From Blasia pusilla (taxonomy: Eukaryota > Marchantiophyta > Marchantiopsida > Blasiales), in contig CM114275.1 of NCBI GenBank assembly GCA_050084515.1, forward strand, positions 12,896,001 to 12,960,000: DNA of 64,000 nt, given 5' to 3'. Of the stretch, positions 47,885 through 62,164 are shown in pieces. The position numbers and the translations under genes are program-made. Position 1 is the stretch's first letter, and every line of letters begins with the position of its first letter. The notes beneath the pieces were generated by a model. That model saw only the letters and a program-made list of their open reading frames with translations, had not been told where the DNA came from and did not search any database.

Positions 47885-48920
47885 GGAAGAAAATAGAAAG
47901 CATTCCACCTTGCCCATATGATCACTATGGAAGGATTTTTCCAAATAAAATATGTTATGTTTCAAAAGCTAACATTCATATATTATTGTTATTTGCTGGC
48001 AAATAGAAAGCTTTCTTCCTTTCCCATATTCTACCTTACAAGGGCCTTACAAGAAGCATTCTTCTATCAACCGTAGCCTTATTTGGAGTACTTATACCGA
48101 AGTGGATATCCAGTGTCACAAACCAAATAGGGTGCGAAGAGATTGAAGAGTAAGATGGAGAAAATTGAAAACATTCTAGCTTTCTGAATCCAAAGTATTA
48201 TACAATATGTATATGGAAAGCATTCTACAAATTATCAGCCAATAAAGCTCTCGTGATCTGTCTTTCAGAATGAGAAGGGTCGCATTCCAACAATATTATA
48301 CAATATTATATAACAATGTCTGATAAATTTATTTCCTTCATGTTACTAGAAGAAAACACAAAGACATTCCATGTTACTATCCCTGAGCAAAAAGTACAGG
48401 GAGGGGAGGGAAACAATGGTTGGGGAGATCCAAAGTTAGGAGTTATCGAAGCCGATAAAGAATAAAAAAATCTATTTCATTTTAAAGAGGTAAAATAAAA
48501 ATGGAACTCCATATCTGCTACTTACAACTATGGACAAACCTTAACAATAATGAATCCAAATAAGAGAAGCAATAATTTATTATAACAGAAAAAGAAACTT
48601 TCTTACAACAGAAAAAGAAATTCCCATGGATCATGGTCATATTTAACTCTCATGTCTTCCTTTATATTTGAATGAAGAGTTTCAATGGATAAGCTGCCTC
48701 AGATTTTTTGGCCAAAGATCCAATTTGATTTGAGCGCGCAAGAATTCCCATGCACTCCTATTATCATCTAATTACCACAACACATCGTTTTTCGCTACAA
48801 TCAATCCTGAAACGTCCATTTGTTCCATCATGGAATGTCCTTTGCAAAAAATAATTGTACAACCTCAGGAAAGCCATGAAAAGTTTCCTCAAGAGGCATA
48901 CTTTGAAGCTGATGGAGAAG
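47885..48920. other. AT-rich stretch with no recognised gene
   Basis: Several imperfect AGCATTC words are present, related to the motif common further right. No coding evidence. Confidence 0.45.
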
Positions 48921-48923
48921 AAC

Positions 48924-49542
48924 CTACAGCGTGTTGAATGAGGTCTGCAATTCATTCACGATTGAATCCATACTATTGCAAACATTTGAGATTGCTTTCA
49001 AGCAATTTGATAAAGCCAAAAACTTAGCCAACATTCGCTGATCAGAATTGGTTGTACCCTTCCCTACAGGGCCTATAAAAAAATTGATGAAAGTCTCACC
49101 AAAGTGCTTATTCATGTCCAGCAAAGATGCATCTGTTGTATACAATGGAAATTTGGAACTACTATCCTTGGACCTTCGTGAGCGTTTCCCACTCCCCTCG
49201 ACCGATATCACACTTGTATGGCCTTCTTTGTGGCTTACATTGTGTGGAGTTCCCTTCCAAAATTCCAAGCTTTCTTTTCGACTTCTCTTCCTTCCAGCAT
49301 CTGAACTTTCCATGGCCATAAAATCTGAAACGATTGAATACTCTCGTTGACTGTTGATGCAGAGTTATCATGCCACCCAATAGCCACTTCTCCAGATTGT
49401 AGGTGCCCTCTAAACAAACTCTCTTGCTATCATATGCAAATCCTTGTATTGCAATGCCCACAAGGAAACATTTAAGAATGAGATTTCTTTCACAATTTCG
49501 ATAATCAGTAGTAAGCAATCTCTCTATCATTCTTGCGCACAC
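48924..49542 (-). pseudogene. Unknown protein fragment, frame-changed
   Basis: On the minus strand one frame (49,542 to about 49,340) reads ERLLTTDYRNCERNLILKC and YNLEKWLLGGMITLHQQS. The next plausible frame (49,319 to 48,927, about 131 codons) reads RKRSRKESLEFWKG, then a Ser-rich stretch and FPLYTTDASLLDMNKHFGE, ending with helical, Asn/Ser-rich sequence. The two overlap with a frame change near 49,330, so they may be one broken gene or two exons. No domain recognised. The strand is the same as the MULE-like gene upstream, so it could be a passenger gene of that element. Confidence 0.4.
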
Positions 49543-49679
49543 TTCTTAAACGCCACACAATCCAACCACAAGGACTTGCCTCATTACGTGCACCCTACAA
49601 TCCTGAATTGCATCCACGTGGGCGCAGAGGGGTCCGTGGAGGCTCCTAAAAGTTTGGAAGCATAGTTCAGGTCTGAAGG

Positions 49680-50298
49680 GAAGAAACACAGGCAAGAAAC
49701 ACTAGGGCGTCGCCCAGGCGCGCGCATGGTATTGTGATAGAATGCCTTCCGATCATATTTTAGGTAAGAATTCCGGTATGTTTATTCATTACCAGACATG
49801 GAAGCTAGTACTCAAAGTTATAGAGTTGTTCATTTTTTCAATGAACGCAAGTCTAAAGGGAATGCGTGGTCTTTTGATATAATGTCTTCTGATCACATTT
49901 GAGGTAAGCATTTTGGGTTTCTTTATCACTACCGGACATATGCGTTAGTATTGAAATATATATTGTGTCACGTTTATCTCTCATGTATTTCATTATGTGC
50001 TCAAAGTGCAGTCGTTTCCTTCCGAAGAAAATGAAGAGCTGTTCATTATTTCAATTACATGGTGGGGAAAAAAAGAGCAAGGATCACCATCTAATCTAGG
50101 GAGAGACATTTATATAAAGATGCAATAACACAATCAATGAAATAGTAATAAACACCATAGCACATGGCAGAAACTGTATCAAGGATTTTGCATTGATCAA
50201 AATGTATTGGAGGATGAAGGATTGCATCCTTATTCAAAATCTCCAATGATATCCCCAAAAGCATACTCTATACGATGAGATCTGAAAATGAAGTTCAT
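49680..50298. other. No recognised gene
   Basis: Non-coding stretch with GAATGCCTTCC (49,740) and a near repeat of its surroundings about 130 bp on (ATGTCTTCTGATCA). Confidence 0.4.
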
Positions 50299-53200
50299 TC
50301 ATCTATGGACATTCATACCTCCAGTTTCTGAATTATTATTTTGGAATATAGCAGCATCTCTGTCTAGTTCCTCTTGTGGATCCAAATTTCTCTTCTTGGG
50401 TTTTGGCTTTGGAAAACATAGCAAAGAGGAACTACTGACCTCATCTATTTGAGAACTTCTACTTGCAATTCGGGAACTTCTTCTAGAAGGTTGTGACCAT
50501 CGTTCGACGCTAGACTTCATTCATTTGATGGAGTTATTATTGATGAATCCATCTGTGTAAATCTGAAACGGATTTCTTGGTTGCGGTTTTAAGCCATTGT
50601 TGAAAGTCACTTTTGCTGTCTCTATTCTACCATTGGTTTCTCTCAACATCTTACATACTAATGTCAAAAATTGTAGGTTTCCTCCACAATTAGTGCGTAG
50701 TTCAGTGTATAACTTGTCCATAGTAACGATCATCTGCTCCATAGAGGGAGATGGACTTCGAAGAATTCTATTAGAACTCTCTTGTATTCCCATCAGCATT
50801 GATGGAGATCTTTCAGAAATTGGTGGATGGTGCAAAAACGTGCCCATATCTCCATCTTCCATATATGAAGAAAATATGGTACTATCTTCATCTAGAATGC
50901 CTTCTGAAACATACCACATAGTAGCCATAACTTTAAAAAAGGATGTCATAAACAAATAAGACACCTCAACATCAAGGAAATTTCTAAGTGTGAATTCATT
51001 GACATGAGAAAATATTTGCTTCTCTTGTTGGTAATTCATTGAGATCCAAGATGTTTGCCAACGATGGCGTAAGGTAGTATCTGATTCGATCCTCACCATT
51101 TGTAGATGGCATATTCCTCCTTGTGTCGTACCCAATCTTGTTCCTAATATCCTCACCAAATCAGCCTCATCAAAGCAGCAATCTATTTTCCACTTCCACA
51201 TTCAGTCGGTTTCTACTTCATAATTCATATTTTCTTCTAAACCATTTAATAACGAAAGATATTACTTCATGGAATAATCATCAAGTGAAACTTACCATAT
51301 GCTTACAAATGTTACCCTTAAGAGACCATGGACATTCACAATGTCCCCACTCAGTGTCATAATTATGGACTTCATACCACTTATTGAGAACTGTCTGGCT
51401 CTTTACTCGTGCCATGCCTACATTACCCCTCGTTTGAGTCAGTACAATGTCACTGGCCGAGATAGCTTTTCCTTTTAGAACTGCATTGTTGATATATTAC
51501 TCCTGTGTTGCATTTTGCACAAAGCCTTTCTTTTTTAAGAGTTGTATGTGGAAATACCATGCTTCAATGGACTCAAGGAGCTTCCACACTAGGTAGTCAC
51601 CTCTTCTTTGAGCCAAACTCTTGTTATCATCATTTAGTATTGCTTTCATGCTTCCGTGATAAGCTTCAGCATTTGTGTCTTGGTTTGCATGAGGGTAGTC
51701 CCTAGCTGCTCTAACCCACTTTTCTACAGAAAAAACCAGCAAGAGTCACCACATATTTAATGTAAATTACATAACCTAAAGAAGAACAGAGAGGGAAAAT
51801 ACAAGAGACATGAGAGGTTCAATGAAATTGCCTAGTTTTGGCTCCCAATAAGTCTGGATGTAATTCACAAAAGTGACTTCTCCGCTGAAGTCTGCATAGA
51901 ACCGTTGCAAAGCATTTCTTGCATCATATAAGATATCACCTCTCGTGTAGGTACCACAACGATTGACATACATTATTTCTCCAAGGCATCATGATATTTG
52001 TGCTCTTAAAATGGGGCAGTGGACCTTGCGCTTCAATTGCTTCAACCAATCGTGTCGTAAATGCCAAAGGCACAAAATGATGTTTACACCTCCAAATGTC
52101 TCTCTGCATGGAATGAAAAATAGATAACGTCATTGAATTTGCATGGGTATAATGCTTTCTATGTCTGCATGATGGACGCCGTTATTGTAAATGTGGTAAA
52201 AACTTTAGAATTCAGTTGCTTATTTATAACAAGAAATAATATGGATAGGAAGTGGATGGACAAACCTCAAGGCATTTTGCTCTTCATTTGCATCATCCAC
52301 AATGACTGCATTTGGCTCCCAATTGGGCTGGATTGTCTTACATTTCCCGACTATTGCCTTCATCCACCTAACCAAATGTACCTCTTTTGAGCTACTTGTC
52401 AAAACCCATGCCAGTGGTATCCCGGTCTGATGCTCATCAAATACCAAAATAGTGTATAATGGGAACTGCACTCATACAATCCACACACCCAACAAACCAT
52501 TACCACATTGTTTGAGACTTTGCTCAATAAATAAGTGATGCAAATGCTTTTTCAAAACACCATGATAACATGCAGTGAACTTACCTTGCTTCGATTCATT
52601 CCAAATGTACTCTCCATACTTAATACACTGTTGTGTCCAAGCTTGACCAATGTTTGCAATTGCCATTGGCTTTGGAAGCCTAAGATGAAGGGCCTCGTAC
52701 TCTCTATATATGGTTCATAAAAGAACACCTTGTCCGGATAAAGGGTGACAAAATATCTCAATGAATCATTTTCACTCATACAATATTGAAAGGTCTCCAT
52801 ATTTAGCTCTTTCTTCACATTGAGGATATTATGCATTCGCAAGAAATCATCTCTCTTCATGGTTTCTTCGAAATTTGGATCCATCTCAGATTGCATCTTC
52901 AATGGGACACCATGCTCCGACAGAATCTGGTAGGGCTTCACCCCAAGACGAAGCCTCTCTTTAATATAGGATCTCAGATTGTGTGATATTCTTGGGGCAT
53001 ACATCTTTGGCGTGTCCTTGCATGTCGGATCGTGTGAACCGTAACATGCCTTCCCTTCCTTCTCGATATGTAGCCTGTGCTTGTAAAAAATCTTTGCAAC
53101 ATGATTAGGATCCCTCAACTCTCAAAAAGAAAAGCGACATTGATATCCACGTTTCCAACTTTCCCCTTGAATGATCTTTTGGCCACGTGGCCTACTTCCA

Positions 53201-53904
53201 GGTCTTGTCTTAGGAATTTTTGACCTGTAAGATCTAGTGGTATGTCCAATGTTAAAAGTTATTCAATGGACTATTACCACATGTTTTAAAATTCTGTAGG
53301 CAACATATGGAAGGCATTCTGACATTTGTTTTGGGAGATCAGGATTATGAACTAAATTATACAAGAATTAAGATTAGTTTAGTGAGAAAGACATGAGAAG
53401 AAAGATAACTTACAATCAAACCATAACATGAGAAGAGAAAAACAAATACAAATATAGAGAGTTTACTATATTTACATATTTATGGCTAGTTGTTGTCGAT
53501 GTCGGTAGTCGTGCGGGCCATAAGCACAGAAATAAAAAAATGTATGATGGACCCTCTCGTTCAATCTCTCCTGCATCTTTCAAACATCTTGACATTCCTT
53601 TCCAAAAATTCGTGGGATTCATCCCATCTCCATCACCCTCGCCTTCAATGAAATCTTGCAGTCTTTCCCAAGGAATAAACCCAATATTGTGAATATCCCA
53701 GTGTAAGAAAAATGTTGATATCGGTCCTGGTGGCAAGTCCCCTTGAATTTTTATCCTCCGCATGGCCAAGACTCTTTTGGTGAAAGCACTTTAATGCACA
53801 TGTATATGGTCCATCCGATGAGGAGATTCCAATAGAAGGTTGGGAGATATATTTTTGTCCATGTTATCCTGCAAAGTAATTAATCATGGGCCAAAATGAT
53901 AAAC

Positions 53905-54540
53905 ACCATAAGAGAAAAAATTATGGGAAGTAAGCACTCCCCAATAGCAAGTTATATCATGATAGAGATAATTCCAAATCCAACAAAAGAAGGAAGAAAG
54001 GATCAAAGCAACATACCATACATACTAAACATATGGTAGAACTTAAGTCATTGTTTAATGTTTGGAAGTTTATTGTTTGCTAGAATGCTTTCCACAATGG
54101 ACACAGAGGCCACAGTGATTAATATGATAAGAGAATAAAATTCTGAAAAGTGAGCACTTTCCACTAGCAAGTTATATTATGACAGAGATAATTCTTAATC
54201 CAACAGGAGGAAGAAAGGATCAAAGCAACACACCATCCACACTAAACACATGGTAGAACTTAAGTCATTTTTTAATGTTTGGAAGTTTACTGTTTGCTAG
54301 AATGCCTTCCATAATGGACACAAAGGCCACATTGATTAACATGGTAAGAGAATAAAATCACGAAAAGTGAGTACTCCCGAATAGCAAGTTATATCATGAT
54401 AGAGATAATTCGGAATCCAACAAAAGGAGGAATAAAAGATAAAAGCAACACACCATATACACTAAACATATGTTAGAACTTAAGTCATAATTTCCCTCTT
54501 TGTAGGTGACAGATTGCCAGAATGCCTTCCACTATGCATA
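53905..54540. repeat. Three tandem repeats of about 217 bp in a MULE-gene intron
   Basis: Units are anchored at AAGAGAA near 53,910, 54,129 and 54,346. Each has TAGCAAGTTATAT, GATAGAGATAATTC-like sequence, CATATGGTAGAACTTAAGTCA and GAATGCYTTCC. They lie between exon 1 and exon 2. Confidence 0.8.
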
Positions 54541-55363
54541 CAAAGGGAAATCTCCATTTATTTAAGAACACCTTGTGTCATATTGTCTAGTAAAAATGAA
54601 GAGACAGCAAGAAGAAATGAAAGGATTTCCTCAATATCTTCTTGAAATAATGGAAAAGGTCATGAAAGGAAGACTTATTGGAAAGCATCTACTCAAATAA
54701 AGTATGGAATACCTTCCATCAACCCTGGTTGAGAAATACAAGGGAACATGCTATTCTTCTTATGTTCATTGAGTACTAATATTCAAGGTAAAATTTCGTT
54801 GCACTTATAATGTTGTGTACCAGAGCCAAGTAAGTATATCATGAATTGATGTATCATGCACTTATGTCTTTGCTTTGGAGATGTGCAAACTTTGTCAAAT
54901 ATTCATAACAAGTACCCATATGCCACATATGAAAACAAAGACACTTGTTCATACATATAGGTGTATAGCGAGAAGAAAGTTGCCCAAAAGTTTAAGTGTA
55001 AACATTTCCCTATAAAGGAACCTCTTGAAGCGTATCTTCTCTATGGTATTCACCAATATGAGTCTCTTCCACAACGTATAGCGATTTGGACCACATCAGA
55101 AACGACCAAGAAGATTTTTTTTCAACTTCTGAAAGTAGGCCCAAACTCTAAAGTTGTCAAGAGGAAAAAAGACTAGACTAAGCCGCCAATCTAAGAGGGA
55201 AAAAGAAAACAGATTTATAGTCTATCCTTGTGGCCAAAATCATGAGCTGGTCATTCTTTTGAACATATTGGATGTCCAAACAGTAAAGTTCTTCTTGAGA
55301 AAACAACCTCATTCATTTCTCTAATGACTATATTTGCAAGCTATCTTCTATGATAACTTTTTA

Positions 55364-55395
55364 CACTACAAGAAAAACAATTCGAACGTGGCACC
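55364..55395 (+). mobile_element. Candidate CACTA terminus, unpaired
   Basis: CACTACAAGAAAAACAATTC matches the usual plant CACTA inverted-repeat start, preceded by TTA. I could not find a matching TTCTTGTAGTG end with a TTA duplication. It sits in the long intron of the MULE-like gene. Confidence 0.4.
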
Positions 55396-55433
55396 TAAAC
55401 CAGCAATCCATCTCCACCTGAGAACACAAAACT

Positions 55434-55547
55434 CATTCATCACCTTTAAAATTTTGTATAACTAGCTCTCCCAATTTCATATATAATATCCATTCATCAC
55501 CTTTAAAATTTTGTATAACTAGCTCTCCCAATTTCATATATAATATC
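55434..55547. repeat. 57-bp tandem duplication
   Basis: Two identical units beginning CATTCATCACCTTTAAAATT (55,434 and 55,491), about 65 bp downstream of exon 1 of the MULE-like gene in transcript direction. Confidence 0.9.
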
Positions 55548-58240
55548 CACAATAGGAATCAACTTAAAAAGCTAAATAATTGAAAGAGGTGAAAAAATGA
55601 ATCAAATGGTACCTCAATGTCTTCTCTATTTCTGCCCCGCTTTTGATTGTTCATATTTTTTTTTCTTCTTTGCTCACCGATTGGGGGAGTAGCCAACATG
55701 TCTTCAAGAACTTCAAATCTTGACTTGCCTAGATCTCTACACTCCTCCATGGTGGGAGATAATCCAGTATGTCGTTAGGTGCTCTTAGACCTTTTCAAAC
55801 TTTCATCCACAAGAAGTTTTGTGTTTGTCTCAGCCATGACTTGGGTAACACGGAGTTGGGATGCACTTGGTAGCTCATCCTCCATCTTCTCGTATTCTAT
55901 TGCATCTGCTACTTGGGTTACGGATGGAGGTATGGCCCATTCATCATTAACCTCATTTAGATCCCTTAATAACTGGGTGTCAAATATGGGATCTATATCC
56001 TCCACTTGAGTTGAAACCCCCCCTCTTGTAGAATCTTCCACTTCTTCCTGCACTGAGATATTTCTCTTCCTTGCTCCATATGAGGATGCAACTTTCTTTT
56101 TCAAAGCAAAAAGGTCATGAGAAGAAGGTCACTCTCTCACACTATTAATATCAGGATCGCAATCCTCACCTAGTATACTTGAATTATTAAGAGAATCCAA
56201 ATGTATATTCATTGGAGTAATAAAACCATGCTCAAGAGGAATCTTTGTGATGTGATGGTTTATACTATCCACAATGTCACACAATGAATCCACAAAATGT
56301 AAAGACACATATGTACCAACATCTATGTCACCAAGTTCAACAACATAAGTTGTCTCTCCCAAGTGATCCAAGAGCTTTGCACTATCCTCTTTCAAGCTGC
56401 CCATTGTGGATCCATCTGTCGGAATGCCTTCCAAATTTTGACAATCATCTCCAACAGGTTCATTAGTGGGTGGAATGCATGGGAGTTCTTCAAATGGTGT
56501 ACCATCAGAGGAAACCTCCACTGCCATAGGGATAGTCCCACCATCCAAATTTCCTACTTGAATGGGATCGAAACCACCTTGTATGGAGATGGTTGAGACA
56601 GGAGTTTGAATAACCCCTATATGTGAGATAGGACTTTTGCCAACAAAATCTCTATCTCCATGACATGAACTATTTTTGAGAGAACCCAAATCTGGATTTT
56701 CCCTTTGTGGTGAGGTATTAGCACTCTCTATTGTAACCCCACACACATAAGTGTGAGGATCTATGCTTATAGTTGATGGAATGCCTTCTATGACACCAAT
56801 TGTAGGTTCCACTGATGGATCTCCTACATGATCTTCATCTACCTCCATGGAAATAGGGATCTTTGTAGGCATTGTGGGGGAGTTTCTACCAACCTCATGC
56901 CTTACTCTCTTCTTGAGCCTTTTGAAGACTCGGGGTAACGTCTCCTCGGATGCAATGGTTCCTCCCATGGATCTGGTCCGCATCACTCTTTGTCTTGGCT
57001 CCTCAACATCAGTATGGACATCCTGGTCCTCTCCCACCTCCTCAACCACAATGGGACTCCTCGGTGTAACGCAATCAACGACCACCCTAGAAGACCTCCG
57101 TGGGCGCAAAACTTCAAAGTCACTGATGTGTTCAGAGTTATCTGAAGTTGAAGTGGACGAGGTAGAGGAGTTATTGGAGCTACCTCCAACTCCAGACTAA
57201 TTGCCACTCTTCCTAGACCATTGAAGGTCTACATCTATCTTCTCTTTGGGCACATACCTACATGCCCTTTCCTCACAAACCTCCTTCACTTTCTCTAGAT
57301 TCCTCTTCTCCAACCATTTCTGATATTGTTGCTTTGCCATGAAATCTGAGTATTTTTCCTGATCTCTCTCTAGCCATCCCATCAAGTTTTGCTTCTTCCT
57401 CGCTATCCAAGCAATTTTCTCCCTCACTTGCTAATCTCTCTCATTAGAATATTCAGAAGAAAGAAAATCCAAGTGCACACCCCCTTTTTTCTCCACCACC
57501 CCCTATAGTTTCTTCACCAAGTGAAGGTGCAGAAAATATTGCTTGCCCCTCCCAATCAGATCTGTAGACCTTGGCTCACTTGCTCTCTCAATGGCAGCCA
57601 AGCATCCCAACACAACCGTCTCCATCATGGCATTGCTTGTTTGACACTCACGAACTTTCACAAGATAATGCCCATACTTCTTGCTATTTAAGAGCTCTTC
57701 CCAATCATCAATACCAAAGCAATGTTGGAGATTACACTCCATCAAAGCTAACAAGGATGGCTTCTTTCCTAAGTGAGGGATCTTAGGACGGTTCTTAATT
57801 GCTAACCATATTTCTGAATGAAATTGGCGCAATCGATATAATTTCTCCCTTCTCATTTTTTCCTCTTGCCTAGTTGCATCACCAGATTTCCTCAACTTCT
57901 CTTTCTCTCTTTGGGAATCACTAATCTGCCTTTTACGGACCTTTCTAGGGTGAATAGGAGGCCTATCCGCATGTTCCAATGGAACTAAATAGCATTGTTC
58001 GAGGCTTGGATGCTTTTTAATCAAGTGTTGGTTATACTTTGTCTTGTTTTTAGCAAAGAACATGCGGTTAAAAACCAAGCAAATCCACTTGGTGCCATCA
58101 TGCAAATATCTCCAATATGTGTTCTCCCCCAAAGCAACACCACACACACCTCGAGATACATCTGGATTTGAAGTAGCCATGGAGAGATCACTCCTGAGAC
58201 ACATTGAATTCAAAACAAAACAACAATTTTATTTACTTGT

Positions 58241-58241
<1 letters not shown>

Positions 58242-58299
<58 letters not shown>
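58242..58299. repeat. GA microsatellite 1
   Basis: About 29 AG units just upstream of the MULE-like gene start (minus strand), a position where CT-rich leaders are common in plants. Confidence 0.95.
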
Positions 58300-58303
<4 letters not shown>

Positions 58304-58480
58304 CTTTGGCTTTGGTAACTATCTCCTACATATAGTCTGGTTGGTCTCGTATCTATATACACTTTCGAGGCTGAGGCTTGGTTAGATTCTTTGGGGGTTT
58401 GAATTGGCTTTGCATGCCTTCTGATCTCCGGGTTTCTTGAATTCTTTCTAATTTGATATAATAGTAAGCAAAGAGAGAGA

Positions 58481-59546
<1,066 letters not shown>

Positions 59547-59549
59547 TTT

Positions 59550-62155
59550 CATCATACGAGGAATCCTTAAAAATTTTACAAAAAGCTTTGTGCACTTCCC
59601 TCCATGGACGCGACCATCTGAATAGCTATAAGGTTGGTTCTTGTTCTATCGAGAGCACTACTATACCTCTTCATTACAAACGAACTTCATTCGTTGACCA
59701 TATAACTCCAACCAGTAGGTTTTTGGAATCATGAATAATTCACGAAGGTTCTATTGGTACGTCATGAGATGATTGTGAATGTCGATCACATCATCTCCAT
59801 ACTGAGTTGATACGCGGATCGTGCATGGAATACATTAAAAGAGCCAATTGGGATTAGCCAATTTTATAAAACCAGCGAAATACATAGAAATAGCCGATTG
59901 GAGCTCCAAAAATTACCGTCCTACTTTATACACACAGTTAATGTTTTGTATGGACTGGCTTTGCAAGGGTTTCTACAAAAAACCATCCGGATTCAACTTT
60001 TCGAACAGGCGGATCGAAGTCGAACATGGGAACGCACCATGCTATGAAGTTTGCTTGTTGTATCAGTATTGAGGCTCGGGCACTTGTACAAATCTTTGGA
60101 TTTACCTGCATGTTGACTTTGGAAAATATGGTTTGTCTTCGCAGACTCGTACAACTCTGCGAGCAAAGTGAAGTCCCTCGCGCGGATATACTACAGTGTT
60201 GCCATGATAGCTATTCTTCACGAGTTTGTGCCACTATCATCTATCCTGGGCAGCAGGCTGGATAAAAAAAGGATGAGGTCCGAGCACCAAACAGGCATGT
60301 CCGTCTTGTTAATCAACCTTCCGGCGCTTCCAAAGCTCACATCCTATCAGATTTTGGGAGAGCTAGGGTCTCAGTTTCAAACAATCCGTGTTAAGGGATC
60401 TAAAGTCGTGAAGATGAATTTTGTGGTGTCAACAGTCGGATGAGATCCTCCCTTCAACTTCCGCAAGACTCTCGTGGAACAAGCGGCTTGCGTTTCCGAG
60501 TATCCAATGATTTACTCTTAGATGGATCCACAGCTAATGCTTGGATAGATCGGGATAGTAGTTCGCCAATGTAGGTTAGGCAGGCCAGTTCCAGTGGCCA
60601 AAACTAAATCCTTGCTAAGCTTCCATGTCGATAACAGCCAATTGGTAAGGCACTGAGGTGGGTGCAGCTTCCAAAAAATGGATACGCGGCAGACAAAGTT
60701 GATTTTTTCAATATCACATCGACCGCACAATCCAAAATGTGATCTTGGATTCACGTGCCTCTTTAACCAAAGGAAGATGGGGATGATTGAGAATTTCATC
60801 TACACAATTGATAGTAGAGCGGCTCGCGTTTCTATTGCTACAAAGAGTTCCGAGCTATAATTTCTACCCAAGAAACACTCACAAACTTACGAGCATGACT
60901 TGGATTTGAGAATTAAGATCTTTCTTCCCCGCTTGGAGGAAAAATGATCATCCTTCGGCTCACATAGAATGATTTTCATCAATCAGGGAAATCTCTTAGA
61001 TGTATAAGTATCTTTGCTGTGAGCGATAAGAGAAGGCATTATGGGAATGACCCAACAAAAAGTCATAAGGAAAATAGTAAACATTAAAAAGTCACAAGGC
61101 AAATAGTAAACAATAAAGAGTCAGAGTAAACAAGTATATTTGAATAAGAAAGCCATTGCCCCTTGCTAAGAACCTACGACACAAGGGAAAATATGATTGT
61201 AGTGAAGAAATGAAGGAATATACGCACCCGAGTAGCCATTCACTCAACTGAAATACACGGATTTCATGGAAAAGGTAGGGAGGGACAAAATATTACCTCC
61301 TCTAGAAGCAAAGGGACCAAACACGGTCGTACCAACGCCACACAATACGAATCCCTCTGCAAAATTGTACCCAGAGAAGTGTGTCTTCAACGGCTCCAAT
61401 CGAACTCCTACCCCTCTGGAAGTGAAAATTCGTGAAAATTCTTACTACGGAGAGCAGTTTTAGTTCAGAAGATTCGCCATCCGAAAGTGAATGGCTACTC
61501 GGTTGCTATTCCAACACGATCAGAGCTCGCCTCACCGCAAGGGATTAACACACGACCGCCTCACCGCAAGGGACTAACACACGGGCTAACACACTCACCC
61601 AACTAACATGATTACGAACATGTGAAACTAAACCCTAAACCTACACAAACCCGAAATCGCAATGTTCCAATACGACGATCACTGGAAAGCATTATGACAT
61701 TAACGTCGTATAATCGGGAGTGGGTCAAATTTTTTTCCTGAGTGTGCAAAAGACTCAACATTGGTAGGCATTCTGTCTTGTCATGTGTATCGTCGGATCA
61801 CAACAAACTGCAAAGGGGCAATCTCCTCCGTCTACATTTGAAGTCATGTAATTGGTTAGATATTTGATGTGGTGGATCGACTTCCTCATTGTACTAAACC
61901 CTTATTGGTGGATCCGCAGACCTATCAGAGCCCCAAAGTGTTGATATGCCCAACTAAGCGGGCAAACAAGGCATTGGCTCCCGTCACAAACATATCAAAT
62001 GCAGGTATGTGGGGATGATACGCATGGAAATTCCCATGCCTCCCATGCAATAGCATGGAGCATGGACATGGATGTGGCGAGGCAAATATCCGTTACCGCA
62101 TTTCTAGTCCCACATCCGACCCGGAGGGCGGATATTTATAAGAATGCCGGAGAAA
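59550..62155. other. No recognised gene; small tandem repeats
   Basis: Overlapping ORFs at 59,848-60,443 (+) have no domain I recognise. A 30-bp near repeat lies at 61,060-61,120 (GCAAATAGTAAACA-like) and a 26-27-bp repeat at 61,529-61,580 (CGCCTCACCGCAAGGGA). A 65-codon ORF at 61,266 is also unknown. Confidence 0.4.
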
Positions 62156-62164
62156 ACTCTCCGA

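Larger units (their letters stand above)
50299..58180 (-). pseudogene. MULE/SWIM-type transposase-like gene, multi-exon, ten in-frame stops
   Basis: Exon 1 (58,180-55,613): a BED-like finger (WICLVFNRMFF..HLIKKH, second Cys now Phe), basic region, acidic Ser/Pro-rich region. Exon 2 (53,868 to about 53,540): HWDIHNIGFIPWERLQDF. Exon 3 (about 53,222-52,585): GESWKRGYQCRF, CYGSHDPTCKD, GFQSQWQLQTLVKLGHNS. Exon 4 (52,465-52,266): FPLYTILVFDEHQTGIPLAWV, VIVDDA. Exon 5 (52,103 to about 51,800): ILCLWHLRHDWLKQL. Exon 6 (about 51,723-51,296): ANQDTNAEAYHG, RRGDYLVWKLL, then the SWIM finger CECPWSLKGNICKH. Later exons (51,186-50,299) are less clear. Donors GTAAGT follow exons 3 and 6. The domains match Mutator-like transposases of the plant SWIM family, which cut and paste DNA; a domesticated relative is the alternative. 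Ten stops make it inactive as read. Confidence 0.75.

Noticed and set aside
55434-55547. CRISPR-like direct repeats
   Set aside because: Only two adjacent identical units with no spacers; the sequence is a plant nuclear genome.
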